Part shown: one piece after another, positions 1 through 12,989 of the stretch
How positions within the stretch are numbered: position 1 is the first letter of the stretch
Layout: every line of letters starts with the position of its first letter
Assembly (NCBI RefSeq): GCF_905475395.1
Contig: NC_058338.1
Span: 76,023,435 to 76,087,434, forward strand
DNA: 64,000 nucleotides
Reading direction: 5' to 3'
Origin: Chrysoperla carnea
Lineage: Eukaryota > Arthropoda > Insecta > Neuroptera > Chrysopidae
Translations under genes and position numbers: made by a program
The notes under the pieces: model-generated
What the model was told of the DNA's origin: nothing
The model's database searches: none
Seen by the model: the letters and a program-made list of their open reading frames with translations, nothing else

Positions 1-731
1 TTATTGTTTTTTTATTATGTGTAGTAGAAACTTTTTTTTATGTTGTTAAGGTCGGGATCCTAATACAAAACATATTTAAATACTCTATAATTTATAGATG
101 TCATTGCACAATAGGCTTTTGTCCTTAATTTGAAATGTTGGTTTATATGTTACATTAGTATTTAATTTACTTTCACCAAGAAAGTTTTAATTAACAAATA
201 CTATTTACCTTATGTATTTTGCATTTTAAAAAAACAATTCAACTTTACTTCTAAAACATTGTAGAGTGTCATGGCTTCTTGAATATCATCAAACCGTGAT
301 ATACATTTTTGTATTGGATTTTAATGCTAAGAAAGACTCTACCTAGCGATAGAAAAAAGAACTATTGCCAGAACGCCAAATATAGCACAGCACATTAAAA
401 TGTATAGCAAAGCATATATCTCCTGAATCTTTAATCATTGAAATAATCAGCTGATTGTATCGAGAATGGTTTACATTTTTTTTTCTTTTGGCGCACACAT
501 CTTAGCGTTAAAATCCACGCAAGTTTGAAAGTACTTGCAAGTCTTTCGAATGGTGTGACGTAGTACCGTCAAAGTATATCTGCTTGGGGTTTGCTGCCAC
601 GTGACCGGATGTATAAGTTTAAAGAATTTATTTAAAAAAATCATAATAATTCTTGTATTTTATAAAAATTAATTTTGTGTTATGTTATCTATATATATAT
701 ATCATGATTAATCCATAGAAACTGATATTAA

Positions 732-1053
732 GGTAGTACGATTGCCAAGGAAATTTTAGGTTTGTAATTGAAATTATACAAATAATTTCAACCACAAGCC
801 TCATTTTCAACTTTGATGATGAACTTTGTTATAACTTCATGAATGTAGACGAAAAATAAGAATAAAATGTTTCTATATCTATCTTGGTTTTCTAAATATC
901 GAAGCTAAATACTTACTGAAAATTACTCCAGATATCGAAAAGTTGTATTCTTACTTTTCCTTTTATATTGTCAAGTTATAACATAATTCATCATAGAAAT
1001 TGAAAATATATATTTTTTTACATTTGTGTCCCCACCATCGTGTTCACGCATCC
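732..1053 (-). mobile_element. TTAA-flanked non-autonomous transposon, subfamily C, copy 1
   Basis: The element begins GGTAGTACGATTGCC directly after TTAA at 728-731 and ends ...GTTCACGCATCC before TTTG. Its interior (GATATCGAAAAGTTGTATTC and the stretch around GTAGACGAAAAATAAG) matches the reverse complement of the copies at 17,551 and 37,842. It has no coding capacity. Confidence 0.65.
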
Positions 1054-1861
1054 TTTGAGCACCAATGGCTCAACAGGTTTGTTCCGTTTTCAATAATTTA
1101 TTAAGGGTTTAATTTTAATTTAAATAGTTTCTTTTAATAACCAACTGCAAGTTTTGGAGAAATCGAGGAAAATGATACCAATGTTAAATATGCCAACTTT
1201 TGAAGTCATTTACTTATTTAAATAATTGATAATCCCCTCCCCCCTCTAAAATTTTTAGAATTGATCTAGACTTAATCCAACTTCATATATAAAACTATGG
1301 AGCCTGTTATTCAAAATTGTCCTAGACCTCGTACATTCTTAAAACTCACTTCTAATAATATCTGATTGATCAAAATTTGCAGAGAATCTACCGAGGTATT
1401 CCTTTAGAAAGCTTTTAAAAAATTTATTTATTTTCATCGATTTCTTAGGTTTTCTGTGAGTTTATTAGAGAAAATACTATAAAATAATATAATAAACTAG
1501 TGAGTCTATTAGAATTTAGAAGTGAGGAAATCGCTAAAAAACAGTAGGGCAAAACTTCGTGTAACAACAGTAGACCGGAATGCGGCACAATAAAAAATAT
1601 TATTCTGTTTCTATTACGCCTTTTATAATATTTCATGGTCAATATGAATTATTTCAACCGCAAAATTGAGTTAAAAAAGTATATTAACTTATTGTTTGGC
1701 TCAAATTGGGAATTTTTTTTGCAGATCCAATTAGAATGTCTTTGCCAATTGCAAATCATTGTCAATTCATCTGGTTTTATAGAACCAATTTTTCAATAGT
1801 TCGTAATTGGGAATTAGATAAGCAACCGCGGTAGATCAATTTCAAAATAATATAATAACTA

Positions 1862-2437
1862 ACAAGAGAAAACAAACTATTGACTGAGTTAATTGTTGAA
1901 ATACCATGTATAGATAGTGTACTCTATCGCATAGCACATACATACCTGTCACACATATATAACTGATATTTCCATATAATACATACTATACAATTTGCGC
2001 ATAATTTGCGCTCTCACGGGTAAACAGTAATGCTTACGAAAAAAAGTTTCAAACAAAAGTTGATTATTTTTTTAAAAGGAACATTTTTTTACAATTAAAC
2101 TTGTCGTCTATCTCTAACGGTTTACAAGATGGGTCCTACGGACCCAAGATCCAATTGTCCTATACTGCTCCTTTATGAACTCGACCTCACTTTGTACGTA
2201 CTCACTAAGTACGCTTTGAAAATTTCAGCTTGATATCTCTTTTCGTTTTGGAGTTATCGTGATGACAGACGACAGACAGACGACAGGTAGACAGACAGAC
2301 AACCGGAAATGGACTAATTAGATGATTTTAGGAACACCTATACCAAAATTTTGTTCATAGCATCAATATTTTTAAGTGTTCCTTACTTGGGACTAAACTT
2401 AGTATACCTTGGTATATTTTATATACATGGTATAAAA
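1862..2437 (+). repeat. Dispersed repeat family A, copy 1 (full length)
   Basis: About 575 bp. Shared landmarks in order are: a start near ACAAG(T)GAAAACAAAC; ATTGTTGAAATACCATGTATAGA; the palindromic core GGGTCCTACGGACCC; a GACA-rich microsatellite-like stretch; ACTTGGGACTAAACTTAGTA; and an end at ATACATGGTATAAAAA. ATACCATGTATA near the start is roughly inverted as TATACATGGTAT at the end. There is no open frame across it. Class unknown. Confidence 0.85.
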
Positions 2438-3275
2438 ATTGACTAAGAATTTAAAGATGTTTAAGTTTCAAAATGACTGAAAAAGTTTTAATCGGTCTCA
2501 AGAGAGAGAAAATAACGAATTTAATGATTTTCCTCACTATATCAGTTCATTTTTGAATATATGCATACGACTACAAAAAATATTCTCATTGTCTTCAAAA
2601 TCCAGTAAAACTTAATCACTGTTTTAGTGAAACTATTTTTTGCATACAAAAAATTGCATTGGTTTAAAATGAAAATCAAACCGAAGTGGAGGAACAATAT
2701 TTATTTATTGAATAAAAGCTTTTCATGAATTGTAAAAATATTCGTATATTGAATTTTCATATGCATTTATTTTAGTGATAGAAAAATGCAATCTTAAATT
2801 TATTTCAGATAAATCAGATTCAAAAAATAAAACAATCAATAATGTCTATACCTTCCGATATAAGAGTTTGCTGAAAACAAAAAATTTTGTGTTCAATTTG
2901 AAAATATAAGTTTTATTTCAAAAGTTTGCAGACGCAAAAACTATATTTTCTAGCGTAAAAAATCTTTTTATAGCATCAAAAAAAACGGCAAAAATTCCTA
3001 GAAATTGGCAGCCGTTTTATATCAATGGATTTTCCAATTTTTAATGTTATCTGTCGCTCTAACAGTTTCACAGTTATTGCTAGCTAACATCAACTACAGC
3101 AATGGGTGAAGTTTTTCATATTTTATGTCCTTGACATTGTGGAAAGATTCATGAACTTTATTTTTATTAATAAAAGCTCAATCATGTTAAAAACAACAGA
3201 GAAACATTATTTTTCAAATAACTTTAAAAACAACTTAAATAAAGACCATCACATATTTGTTTGTATCCTTTTCTA

Positions 3276-3397
3276 GCAAATTAGAATTTAATATCGAGTT
3301 CTTATAGCAAACATAGTAAATGACGTCAAAAACTATGCAAATTAGAATTTAATATCGAGTTCTTATAGCAAACATAGTATATGATGTCAAAAACTAT
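3276..3397. repeat. 61-bp tandem duplication
   Basis: Two adjacent units, 3276-3336 and 3337-3397, differ at only two or three positions (GTAAATGACG versus GTATATGATG). Each begins GCAAATTAGAATTTAATATC. A recent local duplication with no coding content. Confidence 0.95.
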
Positions 3398-5380
3398 GCC
3401 TGATCTCTCCGCCTAATATCTGTTTAATTAGTAGTTAAAAATGCTAATATAAAGCGTAATTCTTGAATTTTAATTTCACTTTTTGTGAACTTATTTACCG
3501 TATTTACCGTATTTTCATATTTTGTTAAGAAATGCGAAAAAAATTGAATGAACTGAATGGATTACATAATAATTACAAATACACACATAATAGGATTGAT
3601 TGGCATATTTAATTAATATTGTTTGTGGATCTAGTTTTCTTACGCTTGTGATTTAATTTTTCTAAAGAATTTTAATAATACTGTCGCAATAAAATGAACA
3701 CTTTGTGGCATTTCTGTATACAAAGCGTAAATTCGGGTATTATACAAAATAAACGATGATGAACGCTTCGAATATTGATGAGTTTAAGCTATTTCTTTCC
3801 TTATTGTAATGAGATACCTACTTTTTTTCACCTGAGAGCGGCTGCGTTTACTAATGCGATGTGCGAGTAAATCATATAAAAATCAGTCCCAGTAAAACTA
3901 TGTTATTTTAAAAATTATTTTTTACCTGACTGCGCGACGCAAAGGAGAAGTAATGTGTTTATAAGTAAGTCTATATTTTATGTATTTATGTACATATGTG
4001 TCTTCCTTTCAGGCACACTAGAGACCCCAGACGTGGGCCAGTCTTCGTAGTTCTAGTCAAGCTGTTTTATTAATATTGCGAGTATCACTGAATATATGGC
4101 ACTAATGAAAATTCAATACGGCGATCGCAAAAAAAAAAATTGACATTTGACGAAATGGGCTTTGTTCCTCAAGGGAATAACTCAAAGCTTTCAATATAAT
4201 TTTCCAATATTCATTTTGTTTTGAAATTATTTTCACTGGTAGATATAATTTTTTTCAAAATATACATAAATATTTATTGAATGTCTGTTAAATACGGAAA
4301 TAAGACATTTTATAATGAATACAGTAAGTACATAGAAGAATATGACTTAATTTAATGTAAAACTTTTATAGTGTGACTCAAAAGTTTTTAAATACTACAA
4401 AATATGTTTTTATGAAATTGTTAAATAACAGCGACTTTCAATTTTTCCGGTATTTTAAATGCTTACCGCGCAATGAAACAAATGACAGTATGGGAAAGAA
4501 AAATTTCCTTTCTTAAGAGAAAAGTTATTTTCCCTTAAAGTTTACTATATTTGATTATTAACTGGTTATATTTTCAACGAAATTGGTTATTTCTAATATA
4601 AAACAAAGTAATATGCATCAAAAACTTAAAAAAGTATAATTATAAAATTCTAACATTGTTCTGTAACAGGTATCAAAAACTTATAAAGGTTTTATTAAGT
4701 TGTTTTTGAACAAGATTTGTAAAAAAAAAATTTTAAGATGTGATTTCAAATGTGTCAGCGTTAGCCAACGAACATCTTTTTTAATTGACGGATCAAAAAT
4801 TTTGGACTTAGCAAATTCTCAAGGGGATCGTTATTTTTCACATCCACTTAAAATTTTATTTAATTCTATAAAAAAAGTGAATTTACGGACATTCCATCTT
4901 AAATACAACCAGGAGGCACAAGAAAACAAAAACAATATGAGTTTAGTTAAAGCCACGGTTGTACCAAAGTATAATAGACTGTCATTATGTAAAAATTTAT
5001 TTTTCTAGTTAAAAACAATAGCTTCATAAGAGAAACATAATAAAAAGAAATTGTAATATACATATAAATCATCCTATGTATTAATCGGTTATGAAAGAAT
5101 TAAATTCAATGTATATGTCGCAAATAGATATCCGAATTAGTTATTTTACAAAACGACGTGAAAGCAAGGCATCTGAATAACCATTGCTCTTAACAAAATT
5201 TAAGTTTAACAAAAATGGTAAATTTCCTAATAATAATACGATTATTTGTAATTTTTGGAAAACTTTTATCTGACATATCATTTTACGTTATTTTACATAA
5301 CCTTTAATCTAACCTCATATTATTTTAAATGTTTTACATAACCCCCAATCGTTGACTCGCTGCATAGACAAACAGGAAAC

Positions 5381-5412
5381 GTATATAAAATTTTGCGCCT
5401 TAAAGTTCAGTA
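5381..5412 (+). promoter_or_regulatory. Candidate TATA/initiator core promoter
   Basis: TATATAAAA at 5382-5390 is followed by TTCAGTA, an arthropod-like initiator with the A at 5409, about 27 bases from the first T of the box. An ATG at 5431 opens a 73-codon frame I do not recognise (MSISCWNYVPYRTIF...). TATA-like strings are frequent in this AT-rich sequence; only the spacing makes it notable. Confidence 0.2.
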
Positions 5413-6450
5413 ATTTTGAAAAACCACTAAATGTCTATCAGCTGTTGGAACTATGTTCCTTATCGCACGATATTTGTTTGCTTGCTGGGAGTTAAAACCA
5501 AAAAAACTGCATCAGACTTTCAAAACCGACCTGTTAGGAAAATAAAACTTTTTCAATCGGTACAGGTTGCAATGAATTTTGAGAAAATGCAAAAATCTTT
5601 TTATAACTGTCAATTTGTCTTTTTTGTCAAAATTTTATGTTTTATCCTTTAAAAAAATTGAGTTGTGAAAGTTATCAAAAGATAAAGATAACAGAGGTAA
5701 TTTAAGTAAATACCTTGCAATTTTTATGTTATGTCATAATAAATATCTGTCCTAATCAAACCAAACATAGTGTACTCACATATTCGATTGACTACTAAAT
5801 CAGAAGCATGACTTTTTTAAACAATGCTACAATTTTCTCATACAATAAAAATTAAAAGTAGCTGTAATATAGAATATAGTTCCTACCGGCTGTCTCACGA
5901 CACCTCTTGATCTTTTTTTTGCATAACGGAACTGTTTTGTAAACAACTAACGATTATGTAAAATAGTTGATTTGGCACTCTATCTGGGACATATATCCAT
6001 ATGTATACAATTTCTTTACAATGTTAATATTAATAGAGTTTTCAACAAATATTATTTAATTAAATAAATACAATAGTTAAAAATTCTAGATAACAATTAC
6101 ATGTTACTATGTTTTACTTACTTAAATAATATGCTAAAATCTTCTACCTTAACTCTAAATGTTGTATCTTGTGCATTTTATTTGAATACAATTTTATGTG
6201 GAAGAAGAAATATCATGAATATGAGATAATACAGAATGTATTAAGAATTGAAAGAAAATTAAACTTTTTAAAGGAAATTAGAAATATTGTTTTTAAAAAT
6301 TATATAAATTTTTATTTACAATAAATTCTTTTAGATCTGAGGTTTTGTACACAGTTATTAAAAGAATGGTATGTAGCAGAATTTTACTTCTTCAAATTAA
6401 ATTATTACAATTATACATGCTTGCTTGTATCAAGGTTGTTTTACAAAAAA

Positions 6451-6987
6451 ACAAATGAAAACAAACAATTGACTGAATAAATTGTTGAAATACCATGTAT
6501 AGACAATGTTGATTACTTTATCACATTACACATACATACATGTCACACACACATAACTGATATTCCCATATAATACAGTGATGCTTACGAAAAAATGTCT
6601 CAACCAAAGTTGTTTATTTTTTTTATAAGGAACATTTTTTACACTTAATTTTTTGTTCTATCTCTAACAGTTTACAAGATGGGTCCTACGGACCCAGGAC
6701 CCACATAACCTATGTTGTTCATTTACGAACAGGACCCCACTTTTTACGTCGTAAGCACGCTATAAAAATTTCATCTTGATATCTTTTTTCGGTTTTGAGT
6801 AATCGTGATAACGGACGGGCAGACGACATACGACAGACAGACAGGCAGACAACCGGAAATTGACTACTTAGGTTATTTTATGAACAACTAAACGAAAATT
6901 TTGTTCATAGTATCAATATGTTTAAGCGTTGCAAACTTAGGACTAAACTTAGTATACCTTGGTATATTTCATAAACATGGTATAAAA
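6451..6987 (+). repeat. Dispersed repeat family A, copy 2 (full length)
   Basis: It has the same ordered landmarks as the copy at 1,862, including the GGGTCCTACGGACCC core at about 6,679, a GACAGACAGACAGGCAGAC tract and the CATGGTATAAAAA end. The copies differ by scattered substitutions and small indels, so they are not recent duplicates. Confidence 0.85.
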
Positions 6988-8343
6988 ATGTATCAAGGTT
7001 GATTTAAAAAATTGATTATGCCTACTAATAATCAAATTTTTTCTGTACCGAATATTTCATCAACCGGTCATATATCTATCTGGTGGTAGACGACTTTTAT
7101 TATAGGGGTACAAATCTGTAAATAGCCCCGATTTGGGCTGGTATAGGTATCTATTCTTTCATGATCGATGGTCGAAACATAGATGGACTGAAGAGAAAAT
7201 AATAAACGAAAAAAAAGAAAATTTAAAAAAAAAGCAAGAATGGCAGTATTTACCCAGATATAGAGGCTACAATCAAATGCGTAGATGGTTCTATCAAAAC
7301 GGTAACGTCATAGACGGTTTGTTGTCGAAAAGCACTACATATAAACACAAAAACAAAATCTAACTTCGCTAAAAATTATATTAATAAAAAAACAACAAAT
7401 TTTGGTCTGATTTCAGAACGAATGCTTTGAATCACAACAAAATGTCATCCTAACTAAATAACCTAAATCCTCGATAAAACAGTTCACACAGGTGCATTCA
7501 GAAGACGATTCTAAATTGTGGAGTAATTTTCAATTCAAATTTACATGGAAAACAATTGGTTTTCTTTTTGCCTGTAAATAAAAGTAATAAAGTATCATGT
7601 TATAGTATTGTAGTATCGATATGATATGATCGCCGTGTATAGACATGTCAGTATCTCTATTAGAAAACCTACCCTTTGAATCGAAGTTATGATGAATATG
7701 ACTTACGAAACAAAAACCTTAAAATCAACTGTGTTTTGTTGTTACTTCCTTTAATATTCCTTTATAATGAATCACCTACTCCAGAAGATATTCATAAATG
7801 TAAATTGTTTATATAAAGTTATTGTTTGATCCCAGGCACATGGTTTACTTCATGCAAACGTCTTATTGTCAACAAAGTTTTGATTCCTTGTTTCAATTGT
7901 CAGTTACATATTCATCACCTTAGATTATAAAGGTGTTTTTTTCGAATGCATCCATATTATAGGAGCAAATATCAACGAGATGTATCGATTTTTCTTAAAA
8001 AGAAATTTATACGGCTCTTTGGTCGATAAAATCAAAGCTTAAATTCAAAAACTTCATTAAAAGTTGGAAAATAAAATTAATCAAACATATAGTGATAGGA
8101 AAATGTTCGACTAACTATAATATTAATCATTTAACGACAATTCGAAAATACTTCGAGCTACGAATTATTCCCCACGTTTAATAAGAAAGCTTACTAGGCC
8201 TCATTCTGAGAGGCTACATCATAACCATTATCCATCAACGAACCGAATTATCTAATATTGGACAATCTTTGTTAAATATAACCTGTCGTAATGATGAAGT
8301 TGAAGTTCCGATCATAATCTTATATATTTAAACGAGCAATTCT

Positions 8344-8344
<1 letters not shown>

Positions 8345-8413
<69 letters not shown>
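8345..8413. repeat. (AT)n microsatellite
   Basis: A nearly uninterrupted TA dinucleotide run of about 65 bases, with single C and G interruptions. The open frame reading Ile-Tyr repeats across it is an artefact. Confidence 0.97.
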
Positions 8414-8416
<3 letters not shown>

Positions 8417-8737
8417 CAACGATCTTGGAAATGGCTCCAACGATTTTTATGAAAATGAGTATGCAGGGGTTTGTTGGGGTGAAAAGTCGATCTAGCAAGG
8501 TTTCATTTTTAAAAAACGTCGTTTTGTTCGTCTTTTCATGAAAAACTGAAACCGGCAATGCAAATTATAACTCTTCCTGACATCTATTGGTGTATATCGT
8601 AGTTAATGAAATAAAATACATTACCGGGACATTCAAATTGGTATTTGTGTGGAGACATTTAAAACGGTCTTCTATTAGTGATAAAATTTGTGTCTTTTTA
8701 AGAACACCGAGCAAAGCTCGGTCATCCAGATATTATA
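8414..8737 (+). repeat. Dispersed repeat ending in ACCGAGCAAAGCTCGGT
   Basis: The segment after the microsatellite ends ACACCGAGCAAAGCTCGGTCATCCAG. The small palindrome CCGAGCAAAGCTCGG resembles the 3' end of a repeat type I recall from other insect genomes. Only one full copy is in the window, so its limits are approximate. Confidence 0.4.
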
Positions 8738-9639
8738 GTTGAAGTTCCGACTAGTTAATAACTAAAAATTTTTAAAAAAATTCTCCGTGTACTTAATGAA
8801 GTATTAAAAAAGTTTATGTAATTTTACTTTGAAATACAAAAATTTCACATAATATTATCGTTAAGGGTGCACTAAAGAAATATCTAGAAGGAAATTTCGA
8901 TTGGTCGATTGGAACGCAGAAAATGTCGACTTCGAAAAAATTTTGTATAATTGAAAATTTACTGAACCTTATAAGTAGCCTGATCCCGCGAATTTTGAAA
9001 GAAATGTATTCCTTATTATGCACTTATTGAATAACTATAAGACCTATTTTCGATTAGTCCATCAATTCATTGGTTTCAGATTTCACAGTTAAAAAAGTGA
9101 TCAATTTTTCCTAAGTGGAATCAGAAAGTTAATAAATTTAATAGCTCTAAGAATTTATTTATCTAGTGGTTAGATAAATACCATTTTATCCAACTTTTTT
9201 TTTATTCATTTTAAATTTTTACCATTTTTTTTCTAATGTCATAAAATGGTTTTCTATCTATATTTGAAATTTTTCGTCAACCAGTATTTTGTTTTTATCT
9301 CAATAATATTTTTGTGTTAAAGGTATAAAACCAACCCTCATATAAAATAACGTATATTTCTGTAGGACAACTAAGTGTAATATCCGTTGAAAAAAAAGAA
9401 CACCCCCAAAAAATTCAATATACCCTTTTCAGTATATAATTTTATCACCTAACCCTCGTAGTTTTAAGAAACACATTTAAAATAAATGTTAAAATGTGTT
9501 TTTATATTTCCAAGTAATCTTTGTTTCATTAATAACATTACTTTATTTCAATTTGATTTAACCAATTGAAAATTTTAAATAAATTTCAATTTTATTTCAA
9601 TTAGAAGTGTTTTATTACTAAAATGTGAATTCTGAGCTT

Positions 9640-10165
9640 ATTCACGCAAGTTTTACCGAGACAATTTTATTCAAGACAACTCTTGTAGAAATAATTCTGT
9701 TCTGGAACTCAGAAAACGTAGTTTGAAATGCAGAAAAAGAATATGTGAAGTAAAACTATCTCTGAAAAAGTCAGAAAAATTCTGAAAACATTAAATAAAT
9801 TATGAATCATCTATCAATCAATTTAATGACAGAAATTGGTAATAGAGTGGGATTCTTTCGTAAGAAATATTCTTAGAGTTACTAAAACATTTTTCAGAAA
9901 AGTAGTAACTCAGAAAAGTAATAACAAAGTAGTAGAAGAATATTTCTTCCGAAAGAGTCCCAATCTATTACCATTTTCAGTCATTAAATGATTGATTAAT
10001 AATTTATTTAATATTTTCAGACTACTTTCTACCTTTAGGTACTTCACACATCCTTTTTCGGAATTTCAAACTAAGTATTCTGATTTCCAGAACATAATTA
10101 TTTTTACACAAGGGAGGGTACAAAAATTCAGACAAAACTACACAGAAAAGCGGCCTCGCATTACA
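9640..10165. mobile_element. Large foldback element, arms about 220 bp
   Basis: The left arm (about 9,640-9,880) and right arm (about 9,938-10,165) are imperfect reverse complements. Examples are TTGGTAATAGAGTGGGATTCTTTC against GAAAGAGTCCCAATCTATTACCA, GAACTCAGAAAACGTAGTTTG against CAAACTAAGTATTCTGATTTC, and ATTAAATAAATT against AATTTATTTAAT. Only about 60 bases separate them. It has the architecture of a foldback or hairpin MITE. The 61-codon open frame from 9,992 lies inside the right arm and is not a gene. Confidence 0.8.
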
Positions 10166-11622
10166 TTCGGGTGCTAGACAAACTTTTTGTCTCTTAAAGA
10201 TACAGTCTAAGGACTATTTGAAATCTCAAAGTGGAGAAATTATTAGGGCTTTGTTTTGATCTATTCTGTCCTTTTCTTAATTCATTCCGATAATTATATA
10301 TGATAATGTTTTGGATAAAAAAAATATACATTTCCTATACAACGCGAGTAATATTCTGGAATATGTTTTTTTACTGTAATTTAATATCCTTTGTCTCAGG
10401 AGGTTTTTGCGAGATCGTTCATTATTAGTAAAATCTTGTAAAATGGATTTCAGTTTAAATTTTTTATGTATTTTAAAAATATTTGAAAGTAACAAGAGAT
10501 TCGAGATGTAATATGTATATTTGGATAATTTATCAAATTTTCAAAAATAAATGCCATAAACATTGATAATAATATTTATGTTATGTTTTATTTAAATAAT
10601 AGCGTAGGATATAGTGGCGAGGTAGCTTTAATATGTTCTGAGAATAAAGTCTACGATCTTTTCACGTTAGACCTCATGGTCTAAAAGCTTTGGTAAAGCA
10701 AAGATCCATTGATGATGTGAAGAATATTCAAACAAAAACTCATGTTAAGAAGCATTTATTTTTGTAACACTTTTCTTGACAGATGTGAGAATAGGGGTTA
10801 CTGTCGAAAAAACAGTTTTCTCAAAGGTTGACGCCGCTTTATTCTGTTATATAAGAAAATATTGATTTTATAACAGAAGTACAACAAGTATTGTTGTATA
10901 AATCTGACGGTCATGAAAATGAATGGGTTTGTGTGTTTGTAAAGAAGATCGGATTATATATTTCTCTTTTTCTGACCGGAATAAAAATGTATAGAAAATC
11001 TTTGAATACATCTTTAAAACAAAATCCGTGATAGTAGACAATGTAAATAATGTTTAAATTCAGTTTTTGGGGGAAATCAAACCCAACATCGGCTTATCTA
11101 TTTGCAATAGTGAGACATTTTATATAATCGCCTAAAAAAAGACTTATAATTTAAATATTCAATCCCATATATTTGATACGACTCTGATTAAAGGTGTTGA
11201 CATAGAATTGTTTTTTTCTTTGTTATTTATAAAGTTAAAAATTTCTGAAACAAATTTGAATTTTCGTAAACCATTAGAGCCATCTTGTATATTTATCGTA
11301 AGATGCCATCCAAGTGATCAAATTTATCGTTCAACAAAGACTTATGCCGATTTATAAGCTATTTTGTGTTTGGTAGCAAAAATATTAATTTTACTGTTTA
11401 TGATCTCTGGTAAGACCAATTTCAATGAAAAATTTCTTCTTTTTTGTGTTAGTTTTCGCCGACTGATTGTTTTACTCTTTCTTTACGAACATTTCAATTT
11501 ACATCTATAACGGTATGGAAATATGAAATTCCAAACAAGGAGAAAAAGCTTTTTTTGCTAGGTTTCATATTTCAATATGTAAAATATTAGGAAATATATC
11601 TAAGCAAGTAGGAAAATATACC

Positions 11623-11666
11623 TACACCGTTTGTCTATCGCATATACACCGTTTGTCTATCGCATG
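11623..11666. repeat. 22-bp tandem duplication
   Basis: TACACCGTTTGTCTATCGCA(TA) occurs twice in direct succession. A short recent duplication with no other feature nearby. Confidence 0.9.
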
Positions 11667-11885
11667 AGACAAAATCAAATTTATATTTCTAACCCAATAG
11701 TAGAATATTTCTACATCGGTCGAATTTATCTAAAATATTGATGATATATATTCATGTAAACATTCATATTTTATTTTACATGTTTTTATAGTTGACAAAA
11801 ACAAATGCATTTGGTTAATAGTGTGGTAACTGGGTATTTGCGTTTGTGTTAAACCACAATGCGTGTTGGGTGAATAATTTCTTAA

Positions 11886-12445
11886 GGTATTTCCAGAATG
11901 GTATTTGCAGTTCCTATGCTAAAACTATGATAAAACCCACTTTTCGACCGAATTTAACATATTTGTTTTGAAAAACTAAGAATAATGCTTACTACTTAGT
12001 TTCAAAGTTTCAAAAATTTTTGCTGTTTAAAAACGAGATAATTAATGCCTAAGCTACCAATTTTGACAATTTACATCAAAATAATATCTCGAAAACAAAA
12101 CGACGTGGTGCTATTTTTTTTTTTTAATTCTAAAACATCCCTTTCAACTCTCTTCTATTTTTTGTTTCAATTCTGTCGAGAGAATTTTGTAAAATCGTAA
12201 AACGTAGCTGGGACGACAGTGAGGTTTACATGCTTTGACCCTTAAAATCGCGAACTTTGTAGCTGATTATCTCGTAATCTAAACGACAAAAAATTCTCCA
12301 ACTTCAGGATCTCACAGATAACATGATCCTGTGAAAAAAATAGACCGAATCTGATATTACGAGATCTTCTTTATTCCTTGATTAACCCCTCATTTTAAAG
12401 CTTATTGTGCTGGCTGAGGAAAAGAAGGCTCACGGTCAGTACCAC
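11886..12445 (+). mobile_element. TTAA-flanked non-autonomous transposon, subfamily T, diverged copy
   Basis: It begins GGTATTTCCAGAATGGTATTTGCAG after TTAA (11882-11885) and ends ...GTCAGTACCAC before TTAT. Its left end and parts of its interior (ATATCTCGAAAACAAAACG, TTTACATGCTTTGACC, AAAATCGCGAACTTTG) match the two near-identical copies at 53,936 and 55,396. It is clearly older than those two. Confidence 0.72.
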
Positions 12446-12989
12446 TTATCAAAAACAGGCAAGAGAAATAATATTAAGATTTAATTTTGTTCAATAAAAT
12501 TGCCTTAAATAAAAAAAGGTTAATTACTGTTGATATTTATCACTTATTAATCACTTATATTATATATTTATTCACTTATATTTTATATTATTTCTCTATT
12601 GCCAGTTTTTAGCCACTGGTACCGAGGAATTCCCAACGGGTCGAGCTAGTAATATTGTATTGAATATTAGTAATATCATTCACAATTAGATTTGTGCGAG
12701 GATCAATTTCTCAGATTTGTCCAACTTACAAACCAAATAATTGTGACCATCACCTTATAGAATTGTAGTTCACAAAAGTTTTTTTTTTTTAATTCTAATT
12801 TTCTATTATCAGTTCTTAAAAGAACTATAAATAGATATAGTGACTAAAGGTTAACTTGAACGGTAATTTACCCACTGGTGATCACCTTAATATGCTTAAA
12901 TTAAGTATATGAATTGCCTTAATCTAATGATAATGTTAAATAAAGCTAAATTTTAAATCTAGCACATTTTGTCTGTTTATTAGTCTGTT

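Larger units (their letters stand above)
2438..6450. other. Gene-free stretch
   Basis: Apart from the 61-bp duplication at 3,276 and the weak promoter-like site at 5,381, I see only AT-rich unique-looking DNA. A 102-codon frame at 4,700 starts with TTG and matches nothing I recognise. A GC-rich block at 4,013-4,073 follows a good splice acceptor (see findings). Confidence 0.6.
6988..9639. other. Gene-free stretch
   Basis: It contains the TA microsatellite and the CCGAGC-ended repeat (8,345-8,737). A 76-codon frame from 7,133 (non-ATG start, basic and Trp-rich) is unexplained, but has no homology I can name. Confidence 0.55.

Noticed and set aside
4700..5008. 102-codon plus-strand frame
   Set aside because: It starts with TTG, is rich in Lys/Asn/Ser/Phe as random AT-rich sequence would be, has no recognisable domain and no convincing splice or promoter context.
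7133..7363. 76-codon basic, Trp-rich plus-strand frame
   Set aside because: Non-ATG start and no family I can name. Composition is slightly unusual, but there is no supporting context.
8328..8558. 76-codon minus-strand frame
   Set aside because: Half of it is Ile-Tyr repeats read from the TA microsatellite.
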